From assembly GCA_030668025.1 (NCBI GenBank), contig DAOUUT010000074.1, positions 1 through 13,793 of the forward strand: a stretch of 13,793 nucleotides of DNA, in the 5' to 3' direction. The DNA is from Promethearchaeota archaeon. Its GTDB lineage: Archaea > Asgardarchaeota > Lokiarchaeia > Sigynarchaeales > SOKP01. Shown piece by piece: positions 1 through 6,204 of this stretch. The position numbers and the translations under genes were made by a program. Positions within the stretch are counted from its first letter, which is position 1. Every line of letters begins with the position of its first letter. The notes under the pieces were generated by a model, which worked only from the letters and a program-made list of their open reading frames with translations, did not search any database and was not told where the DNA came from.

Positions 1-3
1 ATC

Positions 4-1227
4 TTATCTATTCACCTCATAGATTTTGTCCTTAGTCTCCCGTACGCCAAGATAAGTATAGAGCTGTCCTTTCATATCGTTAACAGATTCCATTTTCTTC
101 TTTGCGACGGCGAACTCATCTCGAGTAACGTCCCGTCCACCAAGTCCTACAATATAGCATCTAAATAGAGTTTTAAGCGGATACAATGCCGTTGCTATTG
201 ATGTGGCAAATGGTGGTAAAAGATTATTCAGCGAATCTGATTTTTCTAGAATAATTAGTTTTTCGATGTTATGCTCTTGGACAATCTTCTGTAATTCCTC
301 GTAAGGGAAGGGTCTATAAGCTCTGATTTTGATTAATCCTATATCTTTATTTTTAGTCATCCAACTAATGATGTTTCCACACATTGATCCCATAGTAATA
401 AAAGCCGTTTTTGAAGAGTTATCTAAGTTGTAGGTTTCAATTAAGTTATAATGGCGCCCAGTCGCTTTTCCGAATTCTTCGAACGCTTTATTCATTATAT
501 CTAACACAGGGCTCTTCGCTTCATCAAGATTCTTTCTTCCTTCCATGAAAAAGCTGGGAGTTACGATCCCGCCCCATACACCAGGACGCTCGGTTGTAAT
601 TGTGTGGCGAGGTTTTTTCGGCGTTATTTTCCGTACAATCTCGTCTGGAATTAACCATAATTTCTGAACGGAATGAGAAATAATAAAACCGTCGTGTACA
701 AACATAGTTGGAAACAAGGAATTGTCAGACATCATAACTGACAAAATTGCGGCATCGTATGTTTCTTGAACATTCTCCGATACAATACAATTCCAACCGT
801 AATCAGTTAACACATATTCCCAACTATTCCATATAGAAAGATTAGGAGCGTTAAAAGCTCTCGCTGAAATCATCATCGTTAGCGGTACGCGCCAACCCAC
901 AGCCATAGGCAAGGCTTCTGACATTAACAAATAGCCCTGTGATGCCGTAGCAGTAAAAGTTCTGGCACCAGCAGCGCAAGCTGCCGTTGAGTAACTAATA
1001 GCCGCTAATTCGGATTCGACATTAACGAAGGCCGCTTTCAATCTTCCTTGATGAACGACATCAGATAAACCCTCAACGGATTGAGTTTGAGGGGTAATAG
1101 GAAAAGCACAAATTACATCAGGGTCCGTTTGGGTAACTCCTCCGGCTACAGCGTAATTCCCAATCATTGCCGTTTCGATGGGCTCTTTAATCTCTTTGAA
1201 AAATAATTTCATTGGTTCTACTGACAT
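4..1227 (-). CDS. porA: 2-oxoacid (pyruvate-type):ferredoxin oxidoreductase, alpha subunit
   Basis: This is the alpha subunit of a multi-subunit 2-oxoacid:ferredoxin oxidoreductase, which oxidatively decarboxylates a 2-oxoacid to acyl-CoA and CO2 and reduces ferredoxin in the cytoplasm. The 407-residue protein shows FPITPQT (about 42-48), VESE (70-73), SARAFNAP (121-128), HDGFIISHS (178-186) and GGRDVT (363-368), all typical of PorA/VorA alpha subunits of about 390-410 residues. I chose the ATG at 1227 because a perfect GGAGGT (1235-1240) lies 7 nt upstream. A GTG at 1257 would add ten residues that read through that ribosome binding site. The gene starts 1 nt after the stop of the gamma-delta gene, so the two are co-transcribed and probably translationally coupled. 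The beta (TPP-binding) subunit is not visible and should lie left of the window. The region after SIWN departs from the usual pyruvate-enzyme motif, so the substrate is uncertain: pyruvate, 2-oxobutyrate or a branched 2-oxoacid. Confidence 0.93.
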   Translation of the reverse strand: MSVEPMKLFFKEIKEPIETAMIGNYAVAGGVTQTDPDVICAFPITPQTQSVEGLSDVVHQGRLKAAFVNVESELAAISYSTAACAAGARTFTATASQGYLLMSEALPMAVGWRVPLTMMISARAFNAPNLSIWNSWEYVLTDYGWNCIVSENVQETYDAAILSVMMSDNSLFPTMFVHDGFIISHSVQKLWLIPDEIVRKITPKKPRHTITTERPGVWGGIVTPSFFMEGRKNLDEAKSPVLDIMNKAFEEFGKATGRHYNLIETYNLDNSSKTAFITMGSMCGNIISWMTKNKDIGLIKIRAYRPFPYEELQKIVQEHNIEKLIILEKSDSLNNLLPPFATSIATALYPLKTLFRCYIVGLGGRDVTRDEFAVAKKKMESVNDMKGQLYTYLGVRETKDKIYEVNR

Positions 1228-1228
1228 T

Positions 1229-2224
1229 TTAATTACCTCCACTTTCCGGTACTGCACAAGCAGCCGGTCCTTGTTTCATTTTTTTACTTATAGCTTGAAC
1301 AGGGCAGATATTTAGACAATTTAAACATGATTTACAATGAAGTAGATCAATTCCAATCATATGATATTTACCGTCTTCCCTTTTTTCTCTAAGAATAGCA
1401 AAATCAGGGCAGATGTACCAACACTGAGCGCAATTTGTACACGTTTCCGCATCCCAAATCATATCCCATTCGCCCCACGAGCCAGTATTCACTTGATCGC
1501 TTCCAACAGGGATTACTTTTTCGTCGCAATACCAAACACCCGCTTTATCTAATTCCTTATATCCAGGTAAGCCTAAATCTATTTGTTGCCAGGGCACTTT
1601 AGTGTCAACGGTAAAATCTGACTCGACTCCAATGTCAAATATGCAAGTTTCTTCAATTGCTTGCTTTATTGCTTCGATATTTTTTCCAGCTATAGCTCCT
1701 TTGAATCGCTTCATGATAGCATTAGACAATTCTTCGAGAGTAAAGAGGTGAGAGATTCTTATTAAAGCACCTAATATTATAGTATTTGTAATGTTTCGAC
1801 CTAAAACATCTAGAGCAATTCGGGTCGCATCTATTGTAGCAATGTTTATGTCTTTTCTCTTTACAGCTTCTTGAATGGTTATTTGATCCGCTACGGTATT
1901 TACTATCAACCAACCACCTTTCGGTACGCCAGCGGTTACATCTACTTCTGAGAGTAACGATTCATCTAACACAGATACGAAATGAGGACCATAAACTTGT
2001 TCATTTGACCTTACTAAATCTGAGTTCGCAGAAAGCCTTACATAGCTTTCAGTAGGACTTCCCATTCGTTCGGCTCCAAATCGCGGTTGACAGACGCCAT
2101 AGCCATAAAAGGCTTCGACGCATAAGTTAGACGCAGTAACGCCTCCTTGCCCCCCGCGTGCGTGGAATCGAAGATTAATGGTGTAATCTTTTAAAATTTC
2201 TTTAACGTATTCTGGAGTTAACAT
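1229..2224 (-). CDS. porG: 2-oxoacid:ferredoxin oxidoreductase, fused gamma-delta subunit
   Basis: This 331-residue protein joins two subunits that are separate in many archaea. Residues about 15-195 are the gamma domain, with HARGGQGGVT at 21-30 and PRFGAERMGSP at about 47-57. Residues about 250-312 are the delta domain, a ferredoxin with two [4Fe-4S] cluster motifs: Cys262/265/268/272 (CTNCAQCWYICP) and Cys297/300/303/307 (CKSCLNCLNICP). The delta part passes electrons from the TPP/[4Fe-4S] centre towards external ferredoxin, and the gamma part helps hold the complex. A linker at about 200-250 joins them. A tail of about 18 residues (KKMKQGPAACAVPESGGN) follows the second cluster. It is the first gene of the operon, with alpha next. 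The ATG at 2224 has no good Shine-Dalgarno but has a TATA element 26 bp upstream, which fits a leaderless mRNA. Confidence 0.93.
   Translation of the reverse strand: MLTPEYVKEILKDYTINLRFHARGGQGGVTASNLCVEAFYGYGVCQPRFGAERMGSPTESYVRLSANSDLVRSNEQVYGPHFVSVLDESLLSEVDVTAGVPKGGWLIVNTVADQITIQEAVKRKDINIATIDATRIALDVLGRNITNTIILGALIRISHLFTLEELSNAIMKRFKGAIAGKNIEAIKQAIEETCIFDIGVESDFTVDTKVPWQQIDLGLPGYKELDKAGVWYCDEKVIPVGSDQVNTGSWGEWDMIWDAETCTNCAQCWYICPDFAILREKREDGKYHMIGIDLLHCKSCLNCLNICPVQAISKKMKQGPAACAVPESGGN
1235..1240 (-). promoter_or_regulatory. Shine-Dalgarno site for porA
   Basis: On the minus strand this reads GGAGGT, with 7 nt before the ATG at 1227. It lies inside the 3' end of the upstream gamma-delta gene. 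It decides the alpha-subunit start in favour of the ATG over an upstream in-frame GTG. Confidence 0.85.
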
Positions 2225-2245
2225 TTTTCTCTAAAAATTATTTTT

Positions 2246-2254
2246 ATTTTATAA
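2246..2254 (-). promoter_or_regulatory. TATA-like promoter of the porGD-porA operon
   Basis: The minus strand reads TTATAAAAT, centred about 26 bp upstream of the A of the ATG at 2224. In archaea the TATA box sits about 25-27 bp before the transcription start, so the transcript would begin at or within a few bases of the start codon. Confidence 0.55.
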
Positions 2255-2364
2255 TTGATAAGTTGTATTAAGAAAAATCTTCTTAAAAAATTAAGTTTTA
2301 TCCATTTATTCCTTATATGGAATAACTTTTTAGGAAATGTATTTTTATCAAATATAATAATTTT

Positions 2365-2371
2365 AGGGGAG
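2365..2371 (+). promoter_or_regulatory. Shine-Dalgarno-like site for the MFS transporter
   Basis: AGGGGAG, containing GGAG, lies 9 nt before a TTG codon at 2381. This supports the TTG as start. The next in-frame Met is an ATG at 2444 with no such site. A possible TATA element (TTATATGG, 2313-2320) would give a leader of roughly 40 nt, but it is weak evidence. Confidence 0.5.
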
Positions 2372-2380
2372 CTTTATTAA

Positions 2381-3727
2381 TTGTCGCCCAATATTGATAA
2401 CGGTAATATTTTTGATTCTGATAGCACGCCAGATACAAGCGCAATGAAGATTACTCCAGATTTCGTTCCTATGATCCGAATTATCTTTTGGAACAGCATG
2501 GGATTCTTTTTTTTCTCATTTTTGATCCCGTACGTCACAGTCCAATTATTAGAGGCTTCAGGAACGGTGTTAGGGCTTACATTTTCAATACAAACTATGG
2601 GAGGATTAATTAGTGCTCCAATTGTTGGTTATTTAACTGACAGAGTTTCAAAAAAGCTGTTAATCCTAATAGGGAGTTTTGGGCGTGGAACATGCTATAT
2701 TTTTATGTATCTTGGTATTTTATTATCTTCTTTATTATTATTTGTTATTGGGATGTTTATTTTAGGGTTTTTTGTAGGATTTTTTTGGACACCGTTAGAT
2801 ACATTAATTTCCGAGAAGTCAAATAAATCAAATCGTTCATTTGCGTTCGGAAAACGAGCTGGAATGATAGGAAAAGGAAACCTAATAGGCTCAATTATTA
2901 GTTTTATTGTTTTTGGTTTAGCAATTACATTTACGCGTGAAAATCTTTTTTTGGTTTACAGTCCACTAATATTGTTTGCTGCATCTAATGTTGTTGGAGG
3001 TATAATTTTTCATCGTAAGGTCAACGAAGAACTTACATACGAAAAGCACATTTTCAATTTATTTCCATCCTCAGTTGAACCAATCATTGTTTCTAAAGAA
3101 CCAGTGATAACAGATTCTACTGTAAAACCCAAGAACAACTTAGCGATTGGTTTTTATTTCGGTTTCAGCGTGTTGACCATTGCCTTTATGTTGAGTAGTA
3201 TGAATCAATCTTTAGCTTATCCCTTCTTTCAAGTTTATTTGATTGAAGAATTGAAAGTTGAGATGCCTATTCTAGTAATGTTAATTTATTTTCCCGCTCA
3301 AGTTTTATCTATGTTATTTGCCCCTAAATTAGGTAAGATTGCTGATAAAATAAATCCCGTATTAGGGGTTGCAGTTGTAAGCGGGTTAGGGGCGTTAGCA
3401 ACCTGGTTTATAATTAATTCTACATCGGGAGTGATGTTTGGTTTTATCTTACTTTTTGACGCAACTTTTGCTTGGGGAGGGAACTTAATTTTACAAAATG
3501 TCCTCAGTCGAATATCAAAAATCCACCGTGGAAAGATTTTTGGGGCTGCTCAGTGGTTAAGCTTATTAGGTGCTGTTTTAGGTCCAACTCTAGGAGGTTT
3601 AGCCTGGGATAGCTTAGGTCCAAGTGCGCCTTTCATGATCTCAATATTTATCGAACTATCCGTAATTCCTTTGTATGCAATAGCGATTATCTCTTTGAAA
3701 CATTATATGGCGGAAAAAGTAGATTAG
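2381..3727 (+). CDS. MFS transporter, 12 membrane segments
   Basis: This 448-residue integral membrane protein belongs to the major facilitator superfamily. The first half carries the MFS motif A after the second helix, GYLTDRVSKK (83-92). The second half repeats it in weaker form as GKIADKINP (318-326). Hydrophobic spans are spaced as in a 6+6 arrangement, and a hydrophilic loop of about 40 residues (212-252) separates the halves between spans 6 and 7. The N-terminal 25 residues are polar and Asp/Ser-rich. The start is a TTG, chosen from the ribosome binding site; starting at Met22 would remove only the polar tail. It stands alone, divergent from the oxidoreductase operon and convergent with the M28 peptidase gene. 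The sequence does not show the substrate. Nearby peptidases make a nutrient or efflux role plausible but unproven. Confidence 0.85.
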   Translation: MSPNIDNGNIFDSDSTPDTSAMKITPDFVPMIRIIFWNSMGFFFFSFLIPYVTVQLLEASGTVLGLTFSIQTMGGLISAPIVGYLTDRVSKKLLILIGSFGRGTCYIFMYLGILLSSLLLFVIGMFILGFFVGFFWTPLDTLISEKSNKSNRSFAFGKRAGMIGKGNLIGSIISFIVFGLAITFTRENLFLVYSPLILFAASNVVGGIIFHRKVNEELTYEKHIFNLFPSSVEPIIVSKEPVITDSTVKPKNNLAIGFYFGFSVLTIAFMLSSMNQSLAYPFFQVYLIEELKVEMPILVMLIYFPAQVLSMLFAPKLGKIADKINPVLGVAVVSGLGALATWFIINSTSGVMFGFILLFDATFAWGGNLILQNVLSRISKIHRGKIFGAAQWLSLLGAVLGPTLGGLAWDSLGPSAPFMISIFIELSVIPLYAIAIISLKHYMAEKVD

Positions 3728-3740
3728 AGAAATTATTTCT
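3728..3740 (+). terminator. Small hairpin after the MFS gene
   Basis: AGAAA-TTA-TTTCT is a 5-bp inverted repeat immediately after the TAG stop, in the 25-bp gap between two convergent genes. It is AT-rich, short and lacks a strong T-run, so it is only a weak terminator candidate. Confidence 0.25.
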
Positions 3741-3752
3741 TAAAGAACCAAT

Positions 3753-4931
3753 TTAAGTTAATTCTTTATTTAACCTATTTGCAACCTCAATTGATAAACT
3801 AAAAATGTTATTTAAACCCTCTTTAGAGACTAAACTCATCGTATCTTTTTTAGAATGGACGTATTTCATACTTCCAGTGGAACCAAGTACGCAAGCTTTA
3901 TACCCCAAGTTTACGATGGGCATATGATCTCCAGCTGCTCCTATAGGAAAATATATCTCCTTTATTTCAATCCCTAAATCATTACTACTATTCCTAAATA
4001 GCTCGTTCAATTTTGTACTGGTTGTTTTCTTCGGAATTCCGTGAGATGTAACATTTCTTAGCATGCCGTGTGCACCTACAAGATCATAGTTTATAAAATA
4101 TGTTATGTCTTTATCTAATTCATTTTTGTGTTTCTGGATGAAATCAATCGCTCCACCTAAGTTAAGTTCTTCAGAACCCGTAATTAAAAACGTAAAATCA
4201 ATATTTTCTAAAGGATTGTTCTTAAAATATTTCGAGAGGGCAATAACTGTACCTACGCTCGTAGCATTATCTGTCGCTCCTGGAGATTTATTACCGACTT
4301 TATTGAAAAAATTTAATATTGCTAATATCCCTATTACTATGCTAACGCCTAAAAGGATGTTATCCAAGATGAGAATATTAAACGTAAAAATAATCTTTAA
4401 AACGCTTAAGACTAAAAATACAACTAATAGTATTATTCCGCCAAAAACTGAAACCATTATTAAATAAATCCTAACAATTGAAGAGTATACTTGAGATTTC
4501 GAATCGTGGTGAGCAATAAAGATAAGATTGGCCAATGAATTCTTGCTCTTTAAATTTACATAAATGTTTTCAGTTTCGAAATTATACCTATCATTCTTCA
4601 TTAATTTTATCTTAGTTGAATCAGAAATCTTACTTAACTTTAACACACTTATTATAATTAGAGAAATGATAACCAACGATAAAATTGGTAAATTGTAATA
4701 AGATATCGCTAAAAGGATATATAATATTCCCATAGTTAAAAATAAAAGCTCGATCCTCTTCCAATTATATAGCGAAGTTTTAAATTTCTCGCGATTGATG
4801 GTATTATAACCAATCTTTTCAAACTCGTCTACAACTACTTTAATTGCCTCTTTTTCTCCTTCTGAGCCAACTAATCGAGGAAAAGATAATATTTTTGTAA
4901 TTTCATACGCTAAATTTTCATCTATTGACAT
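3753..4931 (-). CDS. Membrane-embedded M28-family zinc aminopeptidase
   Basis: This is a 392-residue peptidase of family M28, whose members use two zinc ions to remove N-terminal amino acids. The ligand and catalytic motifs are all visible: AHHDS (H141, D143), GATDNATSVG (D221), GSEEL (E254 as base, E255 as ligand), NYDLVG (D283), GDHMP (about 334-338) and YVHSKKD (H359). The N-terminal LSFPRLVGSEGE (about 15-26) is also typical. Two hydrophobic pairs interrupt it: about 60-78 with 80-98, and about 151-177 with 191-209. The second pair lies between H141/D143 and D221, so the active site is assembled across a membrane hairpin. An even number of spans keeps both halves on the same side. The start is uncertain: ATG at 4931 is preferred, TTG at 4940 is possible, and a duplicated out-of-frame ATG sits at 4957. 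The gene appears to have its own promoter. Confidence 0.85.
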   Translation of the reverse strand: MSIDENLAYEITKILSFPRLVGSEGEKEAIKVVVDEFEKIGYNTINREKFKTSLYNWKRIELLFLTMGILYILLAISYYNLPILSLVIISLIIISVLKLSKISDSTKIKLMKNDRYNFETENIYVNLKSKNSLANLIFIAHHDSKSQVYSSIVRIYLIMVSVFGGIILLVVFLVLSVLKIIFTFNILILDNILLGVSIVIGILAILNFFNKVGNKSPGATDNATSVGTVIALSKYFKNNPLENIDFTFLITGSEELNLGGAIDFIQKHKNELDKDITYFINYDLVGAHGMLRNVTSHGIPKKTTSTKLNELFRNSSNDLGIEIKEIYFPIGAAGDHMPIVNLGYKACVLGSTGSMKYVHSKKDTMSLVSKEGLNNIFSLSIEVANRLNKELT

Positions 4932-4957
4932 AGTACTCAATTATCATCTATTGACAT
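4932..4957 (-). repeat. 26-bp near-tandem duplication of the peptidase start region
   Basis: The minus-strand 14-mer ATGTCAATAGATGA occurs at 4957-4944 and again at 4931-4918, where it encodes the first residues of the peptidase (MSIDE). Beyond the 14-mer the copies stay similar (20 of 22 bases match). The shift is 26 nt, so the upstream copy is out of frame and reads only MSIDDN followed by TGA at 4939-4937. Confidence 0.8.
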
Positions 4958-4974
4958 TGTAAATTCTTTACAAG

Positions 4975-4983
4975 ATATTTATA
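4975..4983 (-). promoter_or_regulatory. TATA-like promoter of the M28 peptidase gene
   Basis: The minus strand reads CTATAAATA, centred near 4979. Initiation about 26 bp downstream would fall near 4953. That is next to the upstream ATG at 4957 and about 22 nt before the likely true ATG at 4931. Confidence 0.5.
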
Positions 4984-4993
4984 GTTATCCGCC

Positions 4994-5013
4994 AAAAATG
5001 TAAAAATAAAAAA
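4994..5013 (-). terminator. T-rich terminator after the eIF2B-like gene
   Basis: On the minus strand the sequence 14-33 nt past the stop contains three closely spaced T-runs (TTTTTT, TTTTT, TTTTT). Archaeal intrinsic terminators typically consist of such oligo-T stretches without a hairpin. Confidence 0.45.
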
Positions 5014-5026
5014 TAGAACTTGGATT

Positions 5027-5947
5027 TTAAAGAAATGATTTGAACCATTCTAATGGAAGCGTGCTTTTGACTTTCTCTAAAAACTCTGGCATCGTTAATA
5101 TTCCTAAATCGGAGATTATTTCTTTAAAATAGTTAGATGGGGTTATATCAAAATAAAAATTATGGACTTTAAACAATTCTTTTTTAATTTTTTTTGAATA
5201 TACCTCGTAGATTGGCTTCTGTTCAACAATTACTTTCTGGTTATAATGACTCTTTAGATTATATTTATAAGAATCCCCAACTGCGTAAACTTCTTTATTA
5301 TTCGCAGCGGCAATACATGCTAAAGGATAACTCCCTATCTTATTTAATATTGACCCATCTCGTAGTACGCTATCAATTCCAAGAAGAACGATATCAACTT
5401 TTTTGATGAACTTCCCCATCGCTAAATCTGTTATTAAATGTGTTTCAAAATTAGAAGCCAATTTTTCGGCGGTACGTCGCCCTTCAAGCAGAGGACGAGA
5501 TTCTAAAACGTAAAAAGTAAAATCGTTTTTTGTATTTTCTTTCAAATGCTTAATAATTGTAGTACTGTAAGAGATTAACATTACATTTAGTTTCTTCCCT
5601 TCGAATCTATCTAATAACGCATGAAACGAGGAAGTTAAAGCGTTATCTATCCTTAATCTTTCTGCAGGAAATGTCTTTAATTTTTCTAAAAGTGTTTGTT
5701 TGCTGACAAATTCCAAATCATTAATAAAATATCCAATTGTATTGATTATAGGGGCCATACTTGGGCGAACTTTAAATAGTTCTTTAGATATTTCAAATAT
5801 AACCTCTTTTATATCCATATTAGGATCTTTTATAGTATGAAGATAGGTTTCTAAAATTTCAAGCGCGATTTCTATTAATTCACTCGCTCCAGAAGTTTTA
5901 TCTGTTTTTAAGTCGTGGATCTTGTGTAAAATGGTTTTGCTAATCAT
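5027..5947 (-). CDS. eIF2B alpha/beta/delta-like protein (Rossmann-like, initiation factor 2B family)
   Basis: The 306-residue protein matches the eIF2B-alpha/beta/delta, MtnA and ribose-1,5-bisphosphate isomerase superfamily. Residues about 1-115 are a helical N-terminal domain and about 120-300 a Rossmann-like domain. Visible motifs are LESRPLLEGRR (148-158), GIDSVLRDG (190-198) followed by ILNKIG, a GDSYK segment (about 224-228) and FDITP (266-270). The isomerase Cys (THC in R15P isomerases) is replaced here: the segment reads SYS at 126-128, like the AYS of eIF2B-alpha, although the second acidic residue (D192) remains. This favours a non-catalytic, eIF2B-like or sugar/nucleotide-sensing role over the AMP-salvage isomerase. 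The ATG at 5947 is preferred because a TATA element lies 23 bp upstream; a GTG at 5959 would add four residues. The gene stands alone between two peptidase genes, which do not explain its job. Confidence 0.8.
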   Translation of the reverse strand: MISKTILHKIHDLKTDKTSGASELIEIALEILETYLHTIKDPNMDIKEVIFEISKELFKVRPSMAPIINTIGYFINDLEFVSKQTLLEKLKTFPAERLRIDNALTSSFHALLDRFEGKKLNVMLISYSTTIIKHLKENTKNDFTFYVLESRPLLEGRRTAEKLASNFETHLITDLAMGKFIKKVDIVLLGIDSVLRDGSILNKIGSYPLACIAAANNKEVYAVGDSYKYNLKSHYNQKVIVEQKPIYEVYSKKIKKELFKVHNFYFDITPSNYFKEIISDLGILTMPEFLEKVKSTLPLEWFKSFL

Positions 5948-5965
5948 AATGGTTTTCACTTTATT

Positions 5966-5974
5966 ATTTATAAA
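5966..5974 (-). promoter_or_regulatory. TATA-like promoter of the eIF2B-like gene
   Basis: The minus strand reads TTTATAAAT, preceded by a T-run and centred near 5970. Transcription would start about 5944-5947, on the preferred ATG at 5947, giving a leaderless mRNA. No Shine-Dalgarno is seen. Confidence 0.55.
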
Positions 5975-6125
5975 AAAAAATTTGTTGTTAAAATAGAAAT
6001 AGTAAGAACATAAATATATAATTTCAGAAAGAAAATTTTTTTAAAAAATGTTTAAGTTTTAATTATTCGTTTTTAGAGAGACTATCCTCTATTTTAACAT
6101 AATCCGGAACATATGTTTAAGTAGT
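5975..6125. other. AT-rich intergenic spacer
   Basis: This spacer lies between the secreted peptidase and the eIF2B-like gene, both on the minus strand. It holds a 10-mer direct repeat ATGTTTAAGT at 6049-6058 and 6113-6122, and a weak inverted repeat (TAGAG/CTCTA, about 6074-6091). I see no coding signal or RNA gene in it. Confidence 0.4.
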
Positions 6126-6139
6126 AAAAAAAAAAAAAA
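6126..6139 (-). terminator. T14 terminator after the secreted peptidase
   Basis: An uninterrupted run of 14 T on the minus strand lies about 65 nt past the stop of the peptidase. Another T5 tract is just before it. Oligo-T tracts are the core of archaeal intrinsic terminators. Confidence 0.5.
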
Positions 6140-6204
6140 TTAGTAAAAATTTTAAATACTATTTATATAGATTATCTCCACTTACATCGACTGTGTATTG
6201 AAAT

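Noticed and set aside
1228..1257. GTG at 1257 as the start of porA
   Set aside because: The perfect GGAGGT at 1235-1240 lies inside that extension and is correctly spaced for the ATG at 1227.
1361..1552. Plus-strand 63-residue open frame opposite the gamma-delta gene
   Set aside because: It is antisense to the ferredoxin domain, with no motif or start signal.
4105..4467. Plus-strand 120-residue open frame opposite the M28 peptidase
   Set aside because: It lies entirely antisense to a gene with all M28 motifs. It shows no recognisable domain or ribosome site.
5027..5947. Ribose-1,5-bisphosphate isomerase of archaeal AMP salvage
   Set aside because: The catalytic Cys motif is replaced by SYS, and no AMP phosphorylase or RuBisCO gene is in the window. 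A family-level name is safer.
5960..6204. Possible small RNA or repeat array with ATGTTTAAGT copies
   Set aside because: There are only two copies of an AT-rich 10-mer, without a spacer structure or stable hairpin. Chance is likely at this base composition.
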